Source of the DNA: Lentisphaeria bacterium
GTDB lineage: Bacteria; Verrucomicrobiota; Lentisphaeria; Oligosphaerales; Oligosphaeraceae
NCBI GenBank assembly: GCA_016288215.1
Contig: JAEEYQ010000011.1
Location: 1 to 64,000 of the forward strand
Length of the DNA stretch: 64,000 bases
Reading direction: 5' to 3'
Part shown: positions 24,654 to 34,043 of the stretch, in pieces
Layout: the number at the start of each line of letters is the position of its first letter
Numbering within the stretch: position 1 is the first letter of the stretch
The notes under the pieces: model-generated
Database searches by the model: none
Seen by the model: the letters and a program-made list of their open reading frames with translations, nothing else
What the model was told of the DNA's origin: nothing
Translations under genes and position numbers: made by a program

Positions 24654-26027
24654 TCAGCCCATGAAGAGGCCGCCATCGATGGAAATCACCTGCCCGGTGA
24701 TATAGTCCGCTTCCGCGGAGCAGAGGAAAGCCACCAGAGCTGCCACCTCTTCAGGCCGCCCGAAGCGGTGCACGGGAATGGTGCCAGTCAGGTCCTTTCG
24801 CTTCTTGTCCGGAATGACCGCCGTCATCGGACTGTCGATAAAGCCCGGACTGACCGCATTGACACGGATGCCCAACCCGGCCATTTCTCTGGCGGCGGAG
24901 CGGGTCAGCCCCACCAGTCCCTCTTTGGCGGCGGCGTAGTTGGAGCGGTTGGCGGAGCCCATCCTGCCGGCATCGGAAGCCATGTTGACGATGCGTCCCC
25001 AATGGCGGCGGGCCATGGGCATGGCGGCCGCCCGCATGAGACGGAAGGGGGCGCTCAAATTGACGGCCAGGCTGCGGTCCCACTGCTCATCCTGCATGAA
25101 GGAGACGGTGGCGTCCGCCAAAAATCCCGCATTGTTCACAAGGATGTCCAGCTTGCCGAATGTGGCCATGACGGCCTCCACCAAGGCGCCGCAGGCGGCG
25201 CCGTCCCCCAAATCCGCCTGAAAGACCTCGCACGTTCCTCCGGTCGCCCGAAGCTCGTCCCGCAGCGCAAGCGCCGTCTCTTTGCCTCCATGGTAATGGA
25301 GGGCGACGGCGATGCCCTGACTGGACAGTTTGCGGGCGATGGCCGAGCCAATGCCGCCGCTGGCGCCCGTGACCAACGCCACCAATCCCTCTACGGGCTG
25401 CGGGGCAGGTGTGCAAGCCCCTGCGGTCGAGGATTTTGCAACGGCATCGCAAGCCGTTGCAGAAGAAGGGCTTGTAGCGACGTCACAAGTTGTTGCGGGA
25501 GAGGTGGTTGGAGAGGAAGCCGCTGGCGCCTTGCGGGCGGCCAGATAATCCTCCACGTCCTTTCGATGCAGCATGTCCCGATGGCAGAAGGCGGCCACCT
25601 CCGCCAAATCAACGCCGTTCTGGCGAGCCAGAACCTTGGCCGCCGGCGCCGCCTTGAAGGATGGCTTAGAGCTGGCGGGGGTTTCCGCCATAAGTCCCGA
25701 AATGTCAATGTCCAAGGCACTGTCGGCCACATGGGCCTTCAATTTGGCGTCGTTGGCGGCTGCCATGTCCGGCGCCGCCGCTCCCGCCGGCCCGATGGCG
25801 CAGAGGGCATAGCCCAAGGGGACCGTGCTCTTCTCCTGCGCATAGATGGCCAGCAGCGTCCCGTCGGCGGGCGCCTCGAATTCCGCCACCGTCTTGTCCG
25901 TGATCAGCTCCACAAGGAACTGGCCGGCCTTCACCGTGTCCCCCACGGCGACCTGCCATGGGCCGATGGTGGCCTCATCCATGTTCTCATATATCTTCGG
26001 CAACTCCACAATGGTCACGTCACTCAT
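24654..26027 (-). CDS. Lipoyl domain + E3-binding domain + FabG-type SDR fusion
   Basis: 457 aa. Residues 1-80 are a biotinyl/lipoyl domain with the modified Lys45 in ELITDKTVAEFEAPADG, as in 2-oxoacid dehydrogenase E2. Residues 125-165 match a peripheral subunit-binding (E3BD) domain (AAPAAKVLARQNGVDLAEV, RKDVEDYL). A 45-residue Ala/Ser/Thr/Pro linker follows. Residues 213-457 are a FabG-like ketoreductase: TGASGGIG (220-227), NNAG (298-301), Ser351, Tyr364 and Lys368 in YAAAK. The frame is intact throughout and the E2 acyltransferase domain is replaced by the SDR. It starts the operon with the KS fusion. Copy B of the intergenic element lies 212 bp upstream. Confidence 0.88.
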   Translation of the reverse strand: MSDVTIVELPKIYENMDEATIGPWQVAVGDTVKAGQFLVELITDKTVAEFEAPADGTLLAIYAQEKSTVPLGYALCAIGPAGAAAPDMAAANDAKLKAHVADSALDIDISGLMAETPASSKPSFKAAPAAKVLARQNGVDLAEVAAFCHRDMLHRKDVEDYLAARKAPAASSPTTSPATTCDVATSPSSATACDAVAKSSTAGACTPAPQPVEGLVALVTGASGGIGSAIARKLSSQGIAVALHYHGGKETALALRDELRATGGTCEVFQADLGDGAACGALVEAVMATFGKLDILVNNAGFLADATVSFMQDEQWDRSLAVNLSAPFRLMRAAAMPMARRHWGRIVNMASDAGRMGSANRSNYAAAKEGLVGLTRSAAREMAGLGIRVNAVSPGFIDSPMTAVIPDKKRKDLTGTIPVHRFGRPEEVAALVAFLCSAEADYITGQVISIDGGLFMG

Positions 26028-26238
26028 GGCATTATCCTTGTCTCACCGTTCGCTTTTGGCATTCTTCCTTTCAAAACCCATAATGGGATAAAACGTTTGG
26101 AAAAGGGTGAATATTGGACGTGGAGCAGACGGCTCCTCCTGCGCTTTCCATGGACAAAAGCGAAAATCATGCCCTGAAATCCGCTTCTGCCGATGAACAA
26201 CAATTCAAATCGCCCCCTTGGCAAGTCCCAAATCCCGC

Positions 26239-26511
26239 TGTGATTTTGCAATAAAACTGCATAATAGTGAATGCATAAAACGAATAGCAAAAACATCCCG
26301 CAAAAAGAGCCGAATTTGGCGAAAAACGCGTCCGGAAGAGTGAAAAATGGCACCTCTTTATTCGATGATTGCCCCAAAAGGGCCCCACGATGCCCTTCTT
26401 CGCGTTTTATGCCCAACCCTGTATATTAATACCTCCCCTGCCCTATCGGGCCTAGAAAGGCCGCTTTTGCGAGCTTGACCTTTCTTGCATTTTCTTTCAT
26501 AATCTTGCAGT
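26239..26511 (-). repeat. Intergenic element copy B
   Basis: About 273 bp, core at 26418-26434 on the minus strand. Read 5'-3' on the minus strand it starts CTGCAAGATTATGAAAGAAA and ends TTTTATTGCAAAATCACAG. Hairpin 1 is GGCC-TTTCTA-GGCC, hairpin 2 GCCC-TTTTG-GGGC, and the 3' stem GCAT/ATGC. It is codirectional with the MATE gene it follows and the lipoyl-SDR gene it precedes. Coding frames across it are not shared with the other copies. Confidence 0.75.
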
Positions 26512-26542
26512 TTTTACTTGCGACCGTTGATTCGCGAGAGGA

Positions 26543-26574
26543 CAAAAGCCCCTTCTCTCATGGCCCAAAGGGGC
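26543..26574 (-). terminator. Rho-independent terminator of the MATE operon
   Basis: GCCCCTT (26548-26554) pairs with AAGGGGC (26568-26574); on the minus strand TTTTG follows the stem. On the plus strand the stem is followed by GTTTTT, so it may work in both directions. Confidence 0.7.
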
Positions 26575-26579
26575 GTTTT

Positions 26580-27950
26580 TCATCCAGCGGACGCTTTTTG
26601 AGGCCTATCCATCCATCGTCCGAAAAGATAGTATGTCCAGCTGATGAGAAAGCCTGTCCCGAAGCCGAAGATGCCGTTCCACCAGATGACACTGAACCCC
26701 AGAAACGCGCTGTGGCGGAAGAGATAGGTGACAAGCACGCGCATTCCCAACGCGCCAACCGCGACCACCATGGGCACGCCGCTGTGTCCCGTGCCCTGAA
26801 ATACGCCAAACAGTGGAATGTAAACCGAAAGGACGATGTTGATGATGGCCACCGCGTGAAGATGACGGAGACAATAGGCGGATGACTCGTCGCCCAACCC
26901 GAACAACGCCACAATGTCCTGCGCGAATCCCCAGACGACCGCCGAGATGAGCAGGGTCATCGCCAAAGAGATGAACAGCGTCTGATGGGTTCCTGTCTTC
27001 ACTCTTGCGATCTTTCCCGCTCCGTAGTTTTGCCCCGTATAGGTGGCCAACGTGGTCTGGAAGGCATGGCAAGGCAGATTCAGATAAAGCTCAATGCGGT
27101 GGCCGACGGTGAAGGAGGCGGTCATCGCCGGCCCGAAGCCGTTCACCGCCCGCTGAATGAACGTCAGGCCCAACGAGACCACCGTCAGCTGCAGCGTGAT
27201 TGGCAACCCAATTCTGACAGTGTGTCTGACTCGGGACGAGTCCCACCGAAAATCGCCTGCACGAAAGCGGAACACAGGATATTTGCGATGCATGTACAGG
27301 GTGGCCACCGCCAGCGAGACGGCCTGGGCAATGCCTGTCGCAATGGCCGCCCCCGCGACTCCCCATCGGAACACCGCCACAAACAGCAGGTCCAGCAGAA
27401 TGTTCAGCACAGAGGAGACCAGCAGAAAATAGAGAGTCGAGGCACTGTCGCCGACCGCGCGCAGGATGGAGGAAACCGCATTGTAGCCATATTGGAAGAC
27501 AAGTCCCAGGGCATAGAGGCGAAAATACAGGAGAGTGTCCTTCAGAATGACCTTGGGGACGGCAATGAGATGGACACAGGCCACATGGGAGACGGCCAGC
27601 CCCAACACCGTGGCCACAACGCCGAGGAACGTCAGAAGCAGAAGCCCTGTGGCGGCGTCGGCATGGACATCCTTCTCCTCCCCTGCGCCATAGCGCTGCG
27701 CCACGACCACGCCATTTCCTGCGGAGATGCCCAATGCGACCGCCAGAAGAAGAAACACGAAGCTTCCGGTCGTCCCCACGGCGGAAAGAGCCGCCTCGCC
27801 CGTGAACCGCCCAACGATCAGCATGTCGACGGTGCTGTAGAGTTGCTGCAGAAGCGCCCCTGCGAGCACAGGGATGGCAAAGCGAACCGTGTGCCGCCAT
27901 GGCGGACCTTCCGTCATCGGGATTCCAGCCAGCCTTCCCATCGCCTTCAT
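26580..27950 (-). CDS. MATE family efflux transporter (second)
   Basis: 456 aa, about 12 membrane segments. MATE signatures: RFAIPVLAGALLQQLYSTVDMLIVGRFTG near the N-terminus and GLTFIQRAVNGFGPAMTASF near the middle. Its start overlaps the PNPOx-like gene stop by 4 bp. In this operon it follows an FMN-binding NimA-like protein and precedes none, suggesting a detoxification theme. It is more like the multidrug/Na+ branch than the MATE at 17334 (low identity between the two by eye). A terminator lies just past the stop. Confidence 0.9.
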   Translation of the reverse strand: MKAMGRLAGIPMTEGPPWRHTVRFAIPVLAGALLQQLYSTVDMLIVGRFTGEAALSAVGTTGSFVFLLLAVALGISAGNGVVVAQRYGAGEEKDVHADAATGLLLLTFLGVVATVLGLAVSHVACVHLIAVPKVILKDTLLYFRLYALGLVFQYGYNAVSSILRAVGDSASTLYFLLVSSVLNILLDLLFVAVFRWGVAGAAIATGIAQAVSLAVATLYMHRKYPVFRFRAGDFRWDSSRVRHTVRIGLPITLQLTVVSLGLTFIQRAVNGFGPAMTASFTVGHRIELYLNLPCHAFQTTLATYTGQNYGAGKIARVKTGTHQTLFISLAMTLLISAVVWGFAQDIVALFGLGDESSAYCLRHLHAVAIINIVLSVYIPLFGVFQGTGHSGVPMVVAVGALGMRVLVTYLFRHSAFLGFSVIWWNGIFGFGTGFLISWTYYLFGRWMDRPQKASAG

Positions 27951-28423
27951 GCCTCGTGGACGCGTTTGCCTGTGATGTGTTCAGGGACGAGACACAGGAC
28001 CTGCACCCGTGCGCCTGCCGACTGGATTTCCCTCTCGATGTCCTCCTCGCTGGGGTTGAAGCGGCGGGCCAGTTCACGGCACAGCTCCAACGCGAAATGA
28101 TGGTCCGTCACGAACTCAATGCGGCCAAAGACCACCACGCTGCGGAACGTGTAAGCCCAACCGCCCTCGTCCCGCACGCCGTCGTCGATGACCGTGAAGG
28201 AGACGCGGCAGTCATTGCGCAGGGCGTCGATCTTGTGACCCTCCTTCGCGCCATGGAAATAGATGCGTCCGTCCGCTTCGCGGTAGTGCGGATTCAGCCA
28301 GACGCCATATGGCCAGCCATCGTCACCCGTCATGGAGAGCACACCGCGCTTCGCGTTGGCAAGAACCTCCAGCGCCTCCGCCTCGGGAAGCTGCTGTTTG
28401 AAACGTCTCATTGGGCGGAACAT
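27947..28423 (-). CDS. Pyridoxamine 5'-phosphate oxidase-like (NimA-type) FMN protein
   Basis: 158 aa. The PNPOx-like split barrel is shown by AKRGVLSMTGDDGWPYGVWLN, FHGAKEGHKIDAL (typical of the NimA/5-nitroimidazole group) and YTFRSVVVFGRIEFVTD. This family binds FMN or haem and reduces nitroaromatics or related substrates. It is 12 bp downstream of an FMN reductase-like gene and overlaps the MATE gene. The three together read as a small flavin-dependent detoxification and export operon; that reading is inference. Confidence 0.88.
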   Translation of the reverse strand: MFRPMRRFKQQLPEAEALEVLANAKRGVLSMTGDDGWPYGVWLNPHYREADGRIYFHGAKEGHKIDALRNDCRVSFTVIDDGVRDEGGWAYTFRSVVVFGRIEFVTDHHFALELCRELARRFNPSEEDIEREIQSAGARVQVLCLVPEHITGKRVHEA

Positions 28424-28435
28424 CCTCTTCTCCCT

Positions 28436-29080
28436 TCAGTTCCCTTTGGCCAGCTTGACGCCCATTTCGAAGGCCTTCTGGCAGTCCTGCGGAAAGACCG
28501 TCTCATGGCGAAGGCGTTTGGCGTCGGCGTCGAACCGTCCAAGATGGTAACGGCTGTAGTCCTTGGCCTGCAGCGTGTCCGTGGAGAGCAGCATCTCGCA
28601 GTGTCCGAAAAAGCGCGTCATCCAGTTCTCATAGCGTTTGAACAGGTCATGATAGCCGATTTGTCCGAAGAGAGTCTCGGGGCAGTTCATCGTGAAGACA
28701 AGCCCCATCCGCTTGCGGGGACTTAACGGGCTGTTCGTGTCGTCATAGTTTAGATATTGGAATAGGAAGCGCTCCAAAAAGGAACGGGCCTCCCCCGTGA
28801 TTTCGCTGAAATAGATCGGGCTACCCAAGATGACCGCGTCCGCCACGTGCGCCTTGTCCAGCACGGCGGTCAAGTCGTCACGAAGGACACAGCGGTTGGG
28901 CCGCGGCTCCTTCTTCAGTTTGCAGCTCAGGCAGCTGACACAGCCTCTGAACTTGAGGTCGTAGAGCTGAACCATCTCCGTCTCCGCGCCGGCCGAGGCG
29001 GCGCCCTCAAGCGCCTTCTTCAGCAAAGTGTCCGTGTTCCAGCCCTTGCGCGGACCTCCATGAATCGCAAGCACTTTCAT
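28436..29080 (-). CDS. Flavodoxin-family FMN reductase-like protein
   Basis: 214 aa from ATG 29080; the frame is open to 29281 but upstream residues do not look like protein. FMN loop IHGGPRKGWNTDTLLKK, a Cys cluster CVSCLSCKLKKEPRPNRC, and LGSPIYFSEITGEARSFLER are typical of iron-sulfur-flavoprotein-like NAD(P)H oxidoreductases. It is the third type of this fold in the window but outside the MerR island. It begins the operon with the NimA-like and MATE genes and diverges from the ceramidase-like gene at 29357. Confidence 0.88.
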   Translation of the reverse strand: MKVLAIHGGPRKGWNTDTLLKKALEGAASAGAETEMVQLYDLKFRGCVSCLSCKLKKEPRPNRCVLRDDLTAVLDKAHVADAVILGSPIYFSEITGEARSFLERFLFQYLNYDDTNSPLSPRKRMGLVFTMNCPETLFGQIGYHDLFKRYENWMTRFFGHCEMLLSTDTLQAKDYSRYHLGRFDADAKRLRHETVFPQDCQKAFEMGVKLAKGN

Positions 29081-29356
29081 TGTGTTCCTCCTGTTGTCTT
29101 TTTGAATCAATGTCAGGGGCCGCCGTCGTCCATGAGCCATTTGGAGAGGGCATTTCTCTCCTCCACCGTGAACACGGCAAAACTCTGGCATGGCTCCCAC
29201 GCCGTGTCTTAATGTAGCATTTCTATTTCCTCTTTCTATCTTGTTCTCCATGATTTTGAAGCTTTTAGAGCAATGGTTCACCGCACTGTCAAGTTGCGTC
29301 CTTTTCGGCGCAGGGGGTTGACGACATTTCCCTTTTACGGAAAAAGGAGTATTGTA

Positions 29357-30739
29357 ATGCCATCGTCAGCGATTCAGATTTCCCGCTTCGACCATCAATC
29401 CATGACGGAATCCATGACAAAGGAAAAGGACACAATGAAAATCGCATGGTTCAAACGAATCATCTCCCCTGAAATCGGCGCGGACATGGCCGGCTACGGC
29501 CGCGGAGACCACAGCGTGGCCAAGCTGGACGATCTCTACATGAACGGTCTATGCGTCGATGACGGCCACAACCGGATTCTCATCATCAGCTTTGACTTGA
29601 TCGGCATGGACGAAGCCATCATCCGCCGCAACCGCCGCTCCTGCGCTCAGCTGCTGGGGGTTCCCGAAAGCCATGTCCTTTTCAGCTGCACCCACACTCA
29701 CAGCGGCCCCCACACCCGCTCCCTGAACACCGAGGACTCCCAGCTGAACCTCCCCTATATTGAAAAGTTGGAACTTGCTATACAAGAAGAAGTTACAAAA
29801 CTTTCCACGGCGCTGTTCACAGATTGCAAAGTGGGCTTTTACTCCGCCCTCTGCGATGAAAACCGCAACCGCCGCTACACGACAGCGGACAACTGCGCCA
29901 GCTTCCTTCCCTATCGGCTGGAAATGCGACCTCTTGCAAAAGGTCCTGTGGATCAGGAACTTGGCATCATCTATTTCTTTGACGGCCAAACCCGCGCCCC
30001 TCTCTATGTCATCGGCAACTACGCCGCCCATCCTCTGGCCAGCCACTCCATTGGCCTGGGCGGTCACCGCATCTCCGCCGACTATCCAGGCCATTTCCGT
30101 GACACCATCGCCGCCGAATGCGGCATTGACAGCATGTTCATCGCTGGCGCCCAAGGGGATGTGGTTCCCAAAGAGGACGAACAGGGCTCCGACGCGGCGC
30201 GGAGCATGGGCGTCGCCTTGGGCAAGGCGGCCATCTCCGCCATGATTGAGATCACCCGCAATCCAGGCCGCTTTCATATGAACGATGCAACCGTCGGCGC
30301 CTGCATGACCCATTTCACATCGCCCCTGCGAAAGAAATACTACGGCAATCGGGACTCCATGCCCTTGTTCTACGCAGGAAAGCGGGAAATCACCTTGGAC
30401 CTGCAATGCATGGCCATCGGGGACGTCTGTCTGGTGGGAGTCCCCGGAGAGCTTTGCACGGAACTGGGGATGGAAATCAAATGGCACAGCCCCTTCCGCC
30501 GTACCTTCATCGCCTACAACGCCACCGCCTACTTCTCCTATATCTGCCCCGGAAACTTCCTTGTATCAGGAGGTTATGAAGGCGATCACCACCGCATGTC
30601 TGCCCGAGGCGGCCTCAAGCTCGTCAATGCCGCCGTGGATGCCCTCTACGCCCTGCGGGAGGAACTCATCCCTTCGGAAAACGGCAACTATCCTGATGAC
30701 CTGGAGCAGAAACTGGTCAACATCCCCCCGAATCAATAA
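29357..30739 (+). CDS. Neutral/alkaline ceramidase-like protein
   Basis: 460 aa from ATG 29357, which has AAAAAGGAG seven bases ahead; ATG 29435 also has a purine-rich SD and starts where family similarity begins, so the product may be 434 aa. Family landmarks: ISPEIGADMAGYGRGDHS, FSCTHTHSGPHT (zinc His pair), NYAAHPLASHS, GAQGDVVPKE and VGVPGELCTELG. Neutral ceramidase-like amidases cleave N-acyl sphingolipids or other amides. No signal peptide is evident, so a cytoplasmic protein is likely, unlike secreted ceramidases. It stands alone between a divergent operon and leuA. Confidence 0.85.
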   Translation: MPSSAIQISRFDHQSMTESMTKEKDTMKIAWFKRIISPEIGADMAGYGRGDHSVAKLDDLYMNGLCVDDGHNRILIISFDLIGMDEAIIRRNRRSCAQLLGVPESHVLFSCTHTHSGPHTRSLNTEDSQLNLPYIEKLELAIQEEVTKLSTALFTDCKVGFYSALCDENRNRRYTTADNCASFLPYRLEMRPLAKGPVDQELGIIYFFDGQTRAPLYVIGNYAAHPLASHSIGLGGHRISADYPGHFRDTIAAECGIDSMFIAGAQGDVVPKEDEQGSDAARSMGVALGKAAISAMIEITRNPGRFHMNDATVGACMTHFTSPLRKKYYGNRDSMPLFYAGKREITLDLQCMAIGDVCLVGVPGELCTELGMEIKWHSPFRRTFIAYNATAYFSYICPGNFLVSGGYEGDHHRMSARGGLKLVNAAVDALYALREELIPSENGNYPDDLEQKLVNIPPNQ

Positions 30740-30986
30740 ACCCCGAAAGGCGCAAGGGAAGCCATGAAATACATATATATAAGATGTATATGTCATGGAG
30801 CTTTATAGCGAAGAAGTCCATATGATTCAAGATGCGTTGCTTTGATTGCCTTATGAGGTCTCCTTTTTAAGGCTTTTCGGGTCTTTCGCGGTTTCCATTG
30901 AAAAATGGCTGAATGAATGGATTGATGGACTGTGAATTTCATCGGTGCGGCTGGAACAATTCATTTTCTCCATTAAAGTAAATGGC

Positions 30987-32678
30987 ATGAAATCGATAGA
31001 TGACATCATCTTCCGCCCTGCCCGCTATGCGCAGCCGGAGCCCATTGCCCCCCAACGGCGGCTCTGGCCGGAAAAGCGGCTGCAGGAGTCTCCCCGCTGG
31101 TGCTCCGTGGACCTGCGGGACGGCAACCAGTCGCTGCCCAATCCCATGACGCCCGCCCAAAAGCAGGACTATTTCCAATTGCTTTTGGAGATTGGCTTCA
31201 AGGAGATTGAAATCGGCTTCCCTGCCGCCTCGCAGGACGAATGGAATTTCTGCCGCCGTTTGGCGGAAAGCAAGGCGGTTCCGGAGGATGTGACCATTTC
31301 CGTGCTGACCCAAGCTCGGGAACATGTCATTCGGCAGACGCTGGAAGCGCTTTCCGGCTACCATAAAGCAATTGTCCACCTCTACATCCCCACCAGTGAC
31401 CTCCATCTGGAGTTTGTCCTTGGACAAAGCCGCGAAGCCGTGCTGCAGCGGGTCCGCCAAAGTGTCCGACAGGTGCGCCGTCTGACGGCAGAGCACCTGC
31501 CTGACTGCGCCGTCACATTGGAATTCTCTCCGGAGGAGTTCACGGACAGCGATCTTGGGTTCGTCATCCAGCTGTGCATCGCCTGCGGGGAGGAATGGGA
31601 GCCGTCTGCAGAGCGGCCCATAGTGTTCAATTTGCCATCCACGGTGGAGCGAGCTCTTCCCACCCACTATGCGGACCGAATCGAGGCTTTCCTGGAACAA
31701 ATGCCCCGAAAGTGGCCGTTCATCACGTCTCTCCACGCCCACAATGACATGGGCGGCGCCGTGGCGGCCACGGAACTGGCGATTCTAGCCGGCGCCCAGC
31801 GGGTGGAGGGGACTCTTTTCGGCAACGGCGAGCGGTCGGGCAACGTGGATTTGGTCACGCTGGCGCTGAATCTCGAGTACCTTGGGGTGAAAACCGGATT
31901 GGATTTCAGCGACATCAATGAAATTGGCCGTCGAGTGGCGTCGCTGACCGGTTTGCCAGTGCACCCCCGCTCCCCTTATGCGGGAGAACTGGTCTTCAAC
32001 GCCTATTCAGGCTCCCATCAGGATGCCATCCACAAGGCCCTTGGCCGACAGGACGCCATCCAGGCCCGCTTCGGCGCATGGAAAATGCCATATCTGCATA
32101 TCGACCCGCGACGGTTGGGCAGGGATCTGGAGCATTGCATCCACATCAACAGCCAGTCCGGCAAGGGCGGGCTGGCCCACGTTTTGGAGAGCGACTATCA
32201 TATCCTATTGCCCCTCGGCATGTTAGCTGAATTGGAGAAGCGGGTGCAGGACACCGCCAACCGCCAAGGGCGGGAACTGCCCTCCTGTGAAATCTGGAAT
32301 CAGTTCCTCCACGAATACAATCGTCAAGACCATCCCCTGCATCTCATCAACTACTGGCCGCGGCCTGACCCCGAAGAGCCCTCCCGAATCTACAGCGAAG
32401 TCCACATCGACTTTCAGGGGACGCGCCACACCCTCCATGACCGGGGGGACGGCCCCGTCTCCGCCTTTGCCGCCGCCATCCGCCAGTTGCCCCTGCCCAG
32501 CTTCCTGCTGCTCAGCTACGAGGAGAAGTCCATGGGGGCCTCCGTCCATGCGGAATCCATCACCATCGTGCAGATTCAGACGGAGGATTCGCAACGCTAC
32601 TATGGCATCGGCTTTGGCGCCAACATCGTCCAAGGGGCCGCCCGAGCCCTGATTTCCGCCCTAAATCGGGTCCTTTAG
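30987..32678 (+). CDS. leuA: 2-isopropylmalate synthase (type 2, long form)
   Basis: 563 aa from ATG 30987; a GTG at 30945 is also in frame and neither start has a clear SD. It condenses 2-oxoisovalerate with acetyl-CoA in leucine synthesis. PRWCSVDLRDGNQSLPNPM is the N-terminal metal and substrate signature, SLHAHNDMGGAVAATELAI the metal-binding HxH, and FGNGERSGNVDLVTLALN follows. The C-terminal 120 residues are the LeuA dimer/regulatory domain. The YRPA..ARYAQPEPIA prefix and overall length match the mycobacterial/proteobacterial type 2 enzyme. No leader peptide or T-box is visible in the 247 bp upstream. Confidence 0.92.
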   Translation: MKSIDDIIFRPARYAQPEPIAPQRRLWPEKRLQESPRWCSVDLRDGNQSLPNPMTPAQKQDYFQLLLEIGFKEIEIGFPAASQDEWNFCRRLAESKAVPEDVTISVLTQAREHVIRQTLEALSGYHKAIVHLYIPTSDLHLEFVLGQSREAVLQRVRQSVRQVRRLTAEHLPDCAVTLEFSPEEFTDSDLGFVIQLCIACGEEWEPSAERPIVFNLPSTVERALPTHYADRIEAFLEQMPRKWPFITSLHAHNDMGGAVAATELAILAGAQRVEGTLFGNGERSGNVDLVTLALNLEYLGVKTGLDFSDINEIGRRVASLTGLPVHPRSPYAGELVFNAYSGSHQDAIHKALGRQDAIQARFGAWKMPYLHIDPRRLGRDLEHCIHINSQSGKGGLAHVLESDYHILLPLGMLAELEKRVQDTANRQGRELPSCEIWNQFLHEYNRQDHPLHLINYWPRPDPEEPSRIYSEVHIDFQGTRHTLHDRGDGPVSAFAAAIRQLPLPSFLLLSYEEKSMGASVHAESITIVQIQTEDSQRYYGIGFGANIVQGAARALISALNRVL

Positions 32679-32740
32679 CCCACAAAATATACATAATATA
32701 TTTATTATCAACAATTTACAACAATTCAAGGAGAAGCTCC

Positions 32741-34012
32741 ATGAACAATTGGAAACTTGAGACCATCGCCGTCCAAAGCGGATACACGCCGGAGAACGGC
32801 GGCGCCCGCGTTGTTCCCATCACCCAAAGCACAACCTATAAATACAATGACGCCCAAAGCGTGGCTGACCTGTTCGACCTGAAGCGGGAGGGATTCTTCT
32901 ACACTCGTCTGGCCAACCCCACCGTCGCCTGCTTTGAAGGCAAAATCGCCGCGTTGGAAGGGGGCGTGGCCGCCGTGGCCACCAGCTCCGGACAAAACGC
33001 CAACTTGCTGTCCATCATGAACATCGCGCGCTGCGGCGACCATGTGGTCGCCCTCTCCAGCCTGTACGGCGGCACCATCAGTCTCTTCACCAACACCATG
33101 AAGAAGATGGGCATCGAGTTCACCTTCGTCCGCCCCGAAGCCACTACGGAGGCCATTGAGGCCGCCATCCGCCCCAACACAAAGGCCATTTTCGGCGAAG
33201 TGCTCGCCAACCCCGAACTGGTGGTTCTGGACATCGAGCGGATGGCCGACATCGCCCACCGCCACGGCCTTCCCCTCATCGTGGACAACACTTTCCCGAC
33301 CCCTTACCTCTGCCGTCCCTTCCAGTTCGGCGCGGATATCGTGACCCATTCCACCACCAAATACCTTGACGGCCATGCCACCAGCGTGGGCGGCGTCATT
33401 GTGGAAAAAGGCGGCTTCAACTGGTCCAACGGCAAATTCCCCGAATTGTGCACGCCGGACATCAGCTACCACGGGTTGGTGTACACGGAGAATTTCGCGG
33501 CCTGCCCATACTCCGCCAAAATGCGCGCCCAGTGGATTCGGGACCTGGGCACTCCTCAGATGCCTTTCAACGCCTTCCTGACCATGCTTGGCTGCGAGAC
33601 CCTCCATCTGCGCATGGAACGCCACAGCGAAAACGCCCAGAAGCTGGCGGAATTCCTTTTGGCCCATCCGAAAGTCAGTTGGGTGAAGTATCCTGGCTTG
33701 CCGGGGGATTCACAGCATGAAATGGCGAAGAAATACCTCAAGGGCTGCAGCGGCGTGTTGAGCTTCGGCGTCAAAGGCGGCAAAGCAGCCGGAGAAATTG
33801 TGATGGACAACCTGAAACTGGCGGCCATCGCCGTCCACGTGGCGGATGTCCGCACCTGCGTGCTGCATCCAGCCAGCATGACCCACCGTCAGCTGAGCGA
33901 GGAGGAGCTCATCGCCGCCGGCGTCTCCGCAGACCTGATCCGCGTCTCTGTCGGCATCGAAAACATTGACGACATCAAGGCGGACTTTGAGCAGGCGCTG
34001 GCTCTGGTCTAG
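32741..34012 (+). CDS. metY: O-acetylhomoserine sulfhydrylase
   Basis: 423 aa, PLP-dependent Cys/Met metabolism family. AAVATSSGQNANLLSIMNIA, the PLP-Lys motif VTHSTTKYLDGHATSVGGV (Lys near residue 207), PYSAKMRAQWIRDLG and the terminal LIRVSVGIENIDDIKADF are all present. It forms homocysteine or methionine precursors from O-acetylhomoserine and sulfide. A good SD (AAGGAG) is nine bases before the start. The 60-bp gap to leuA is strongly AT-rich; shared transcription with leuA is possible but not shown. Confidence 0.93.
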   Translation: MNNWKLETIAVQSGYTPENGGARVVPITQSTTYKYNDAQSVADLFDLKREGFFYTRLANPTVACFEGKIAALEGGVAAVATSSGQNANLLSIMNIARCGDHVVALSSLYGGTISLFTNTMKKMGIEFTFVRPEATTEAIEAAIRPNTKAIFGEVLANPELVVLDIERMADIAHRHGLPLIVDNTFPTPYLCRPFQFGADIVTHSTTKYLDGHATSVGGVIVEKGGFNWSNGKFPELCTPDISYHGLVYTENFAACPYSAKMRAQWIRDLGTPQMPFNAFLTMLGCETLHLRMERHSENAQKLAEFLLAHPKVSWVKYPGLPGDSQHEMAKKYLKGCSGVLSFGVKGGKAAGEIVMDNLKLAAIAVHVADVRTCVLHPASMTHRQLSEEELIAAGVSADLIRVSVGIENIDDIKADFEQALALV

Positions 34013-34043
34013 GCCCAAGCTCAAACGCCATGTCAGGACACCC

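Noticed and set aside
24594-26177. 527-codon plus-strand open frame opposite the lipoyl-SDR gene
   Set aside because: It starts with TTG and lies wholly antisense to a well-supported gene; composition is that of the complementary frame in GC-rich DNA.
26024-26416. 130-codon minus-strand frame across element B
   Set aside because: It overlaps the lipoyl-SDR start and element B; no shared protein with copies A and D.
32700-32720. TTATCAACA nonamer upstream of metY as an origin signal
   Set aside because: It is a single chance match in an AT-rich gap without dnaN/dnaA context.
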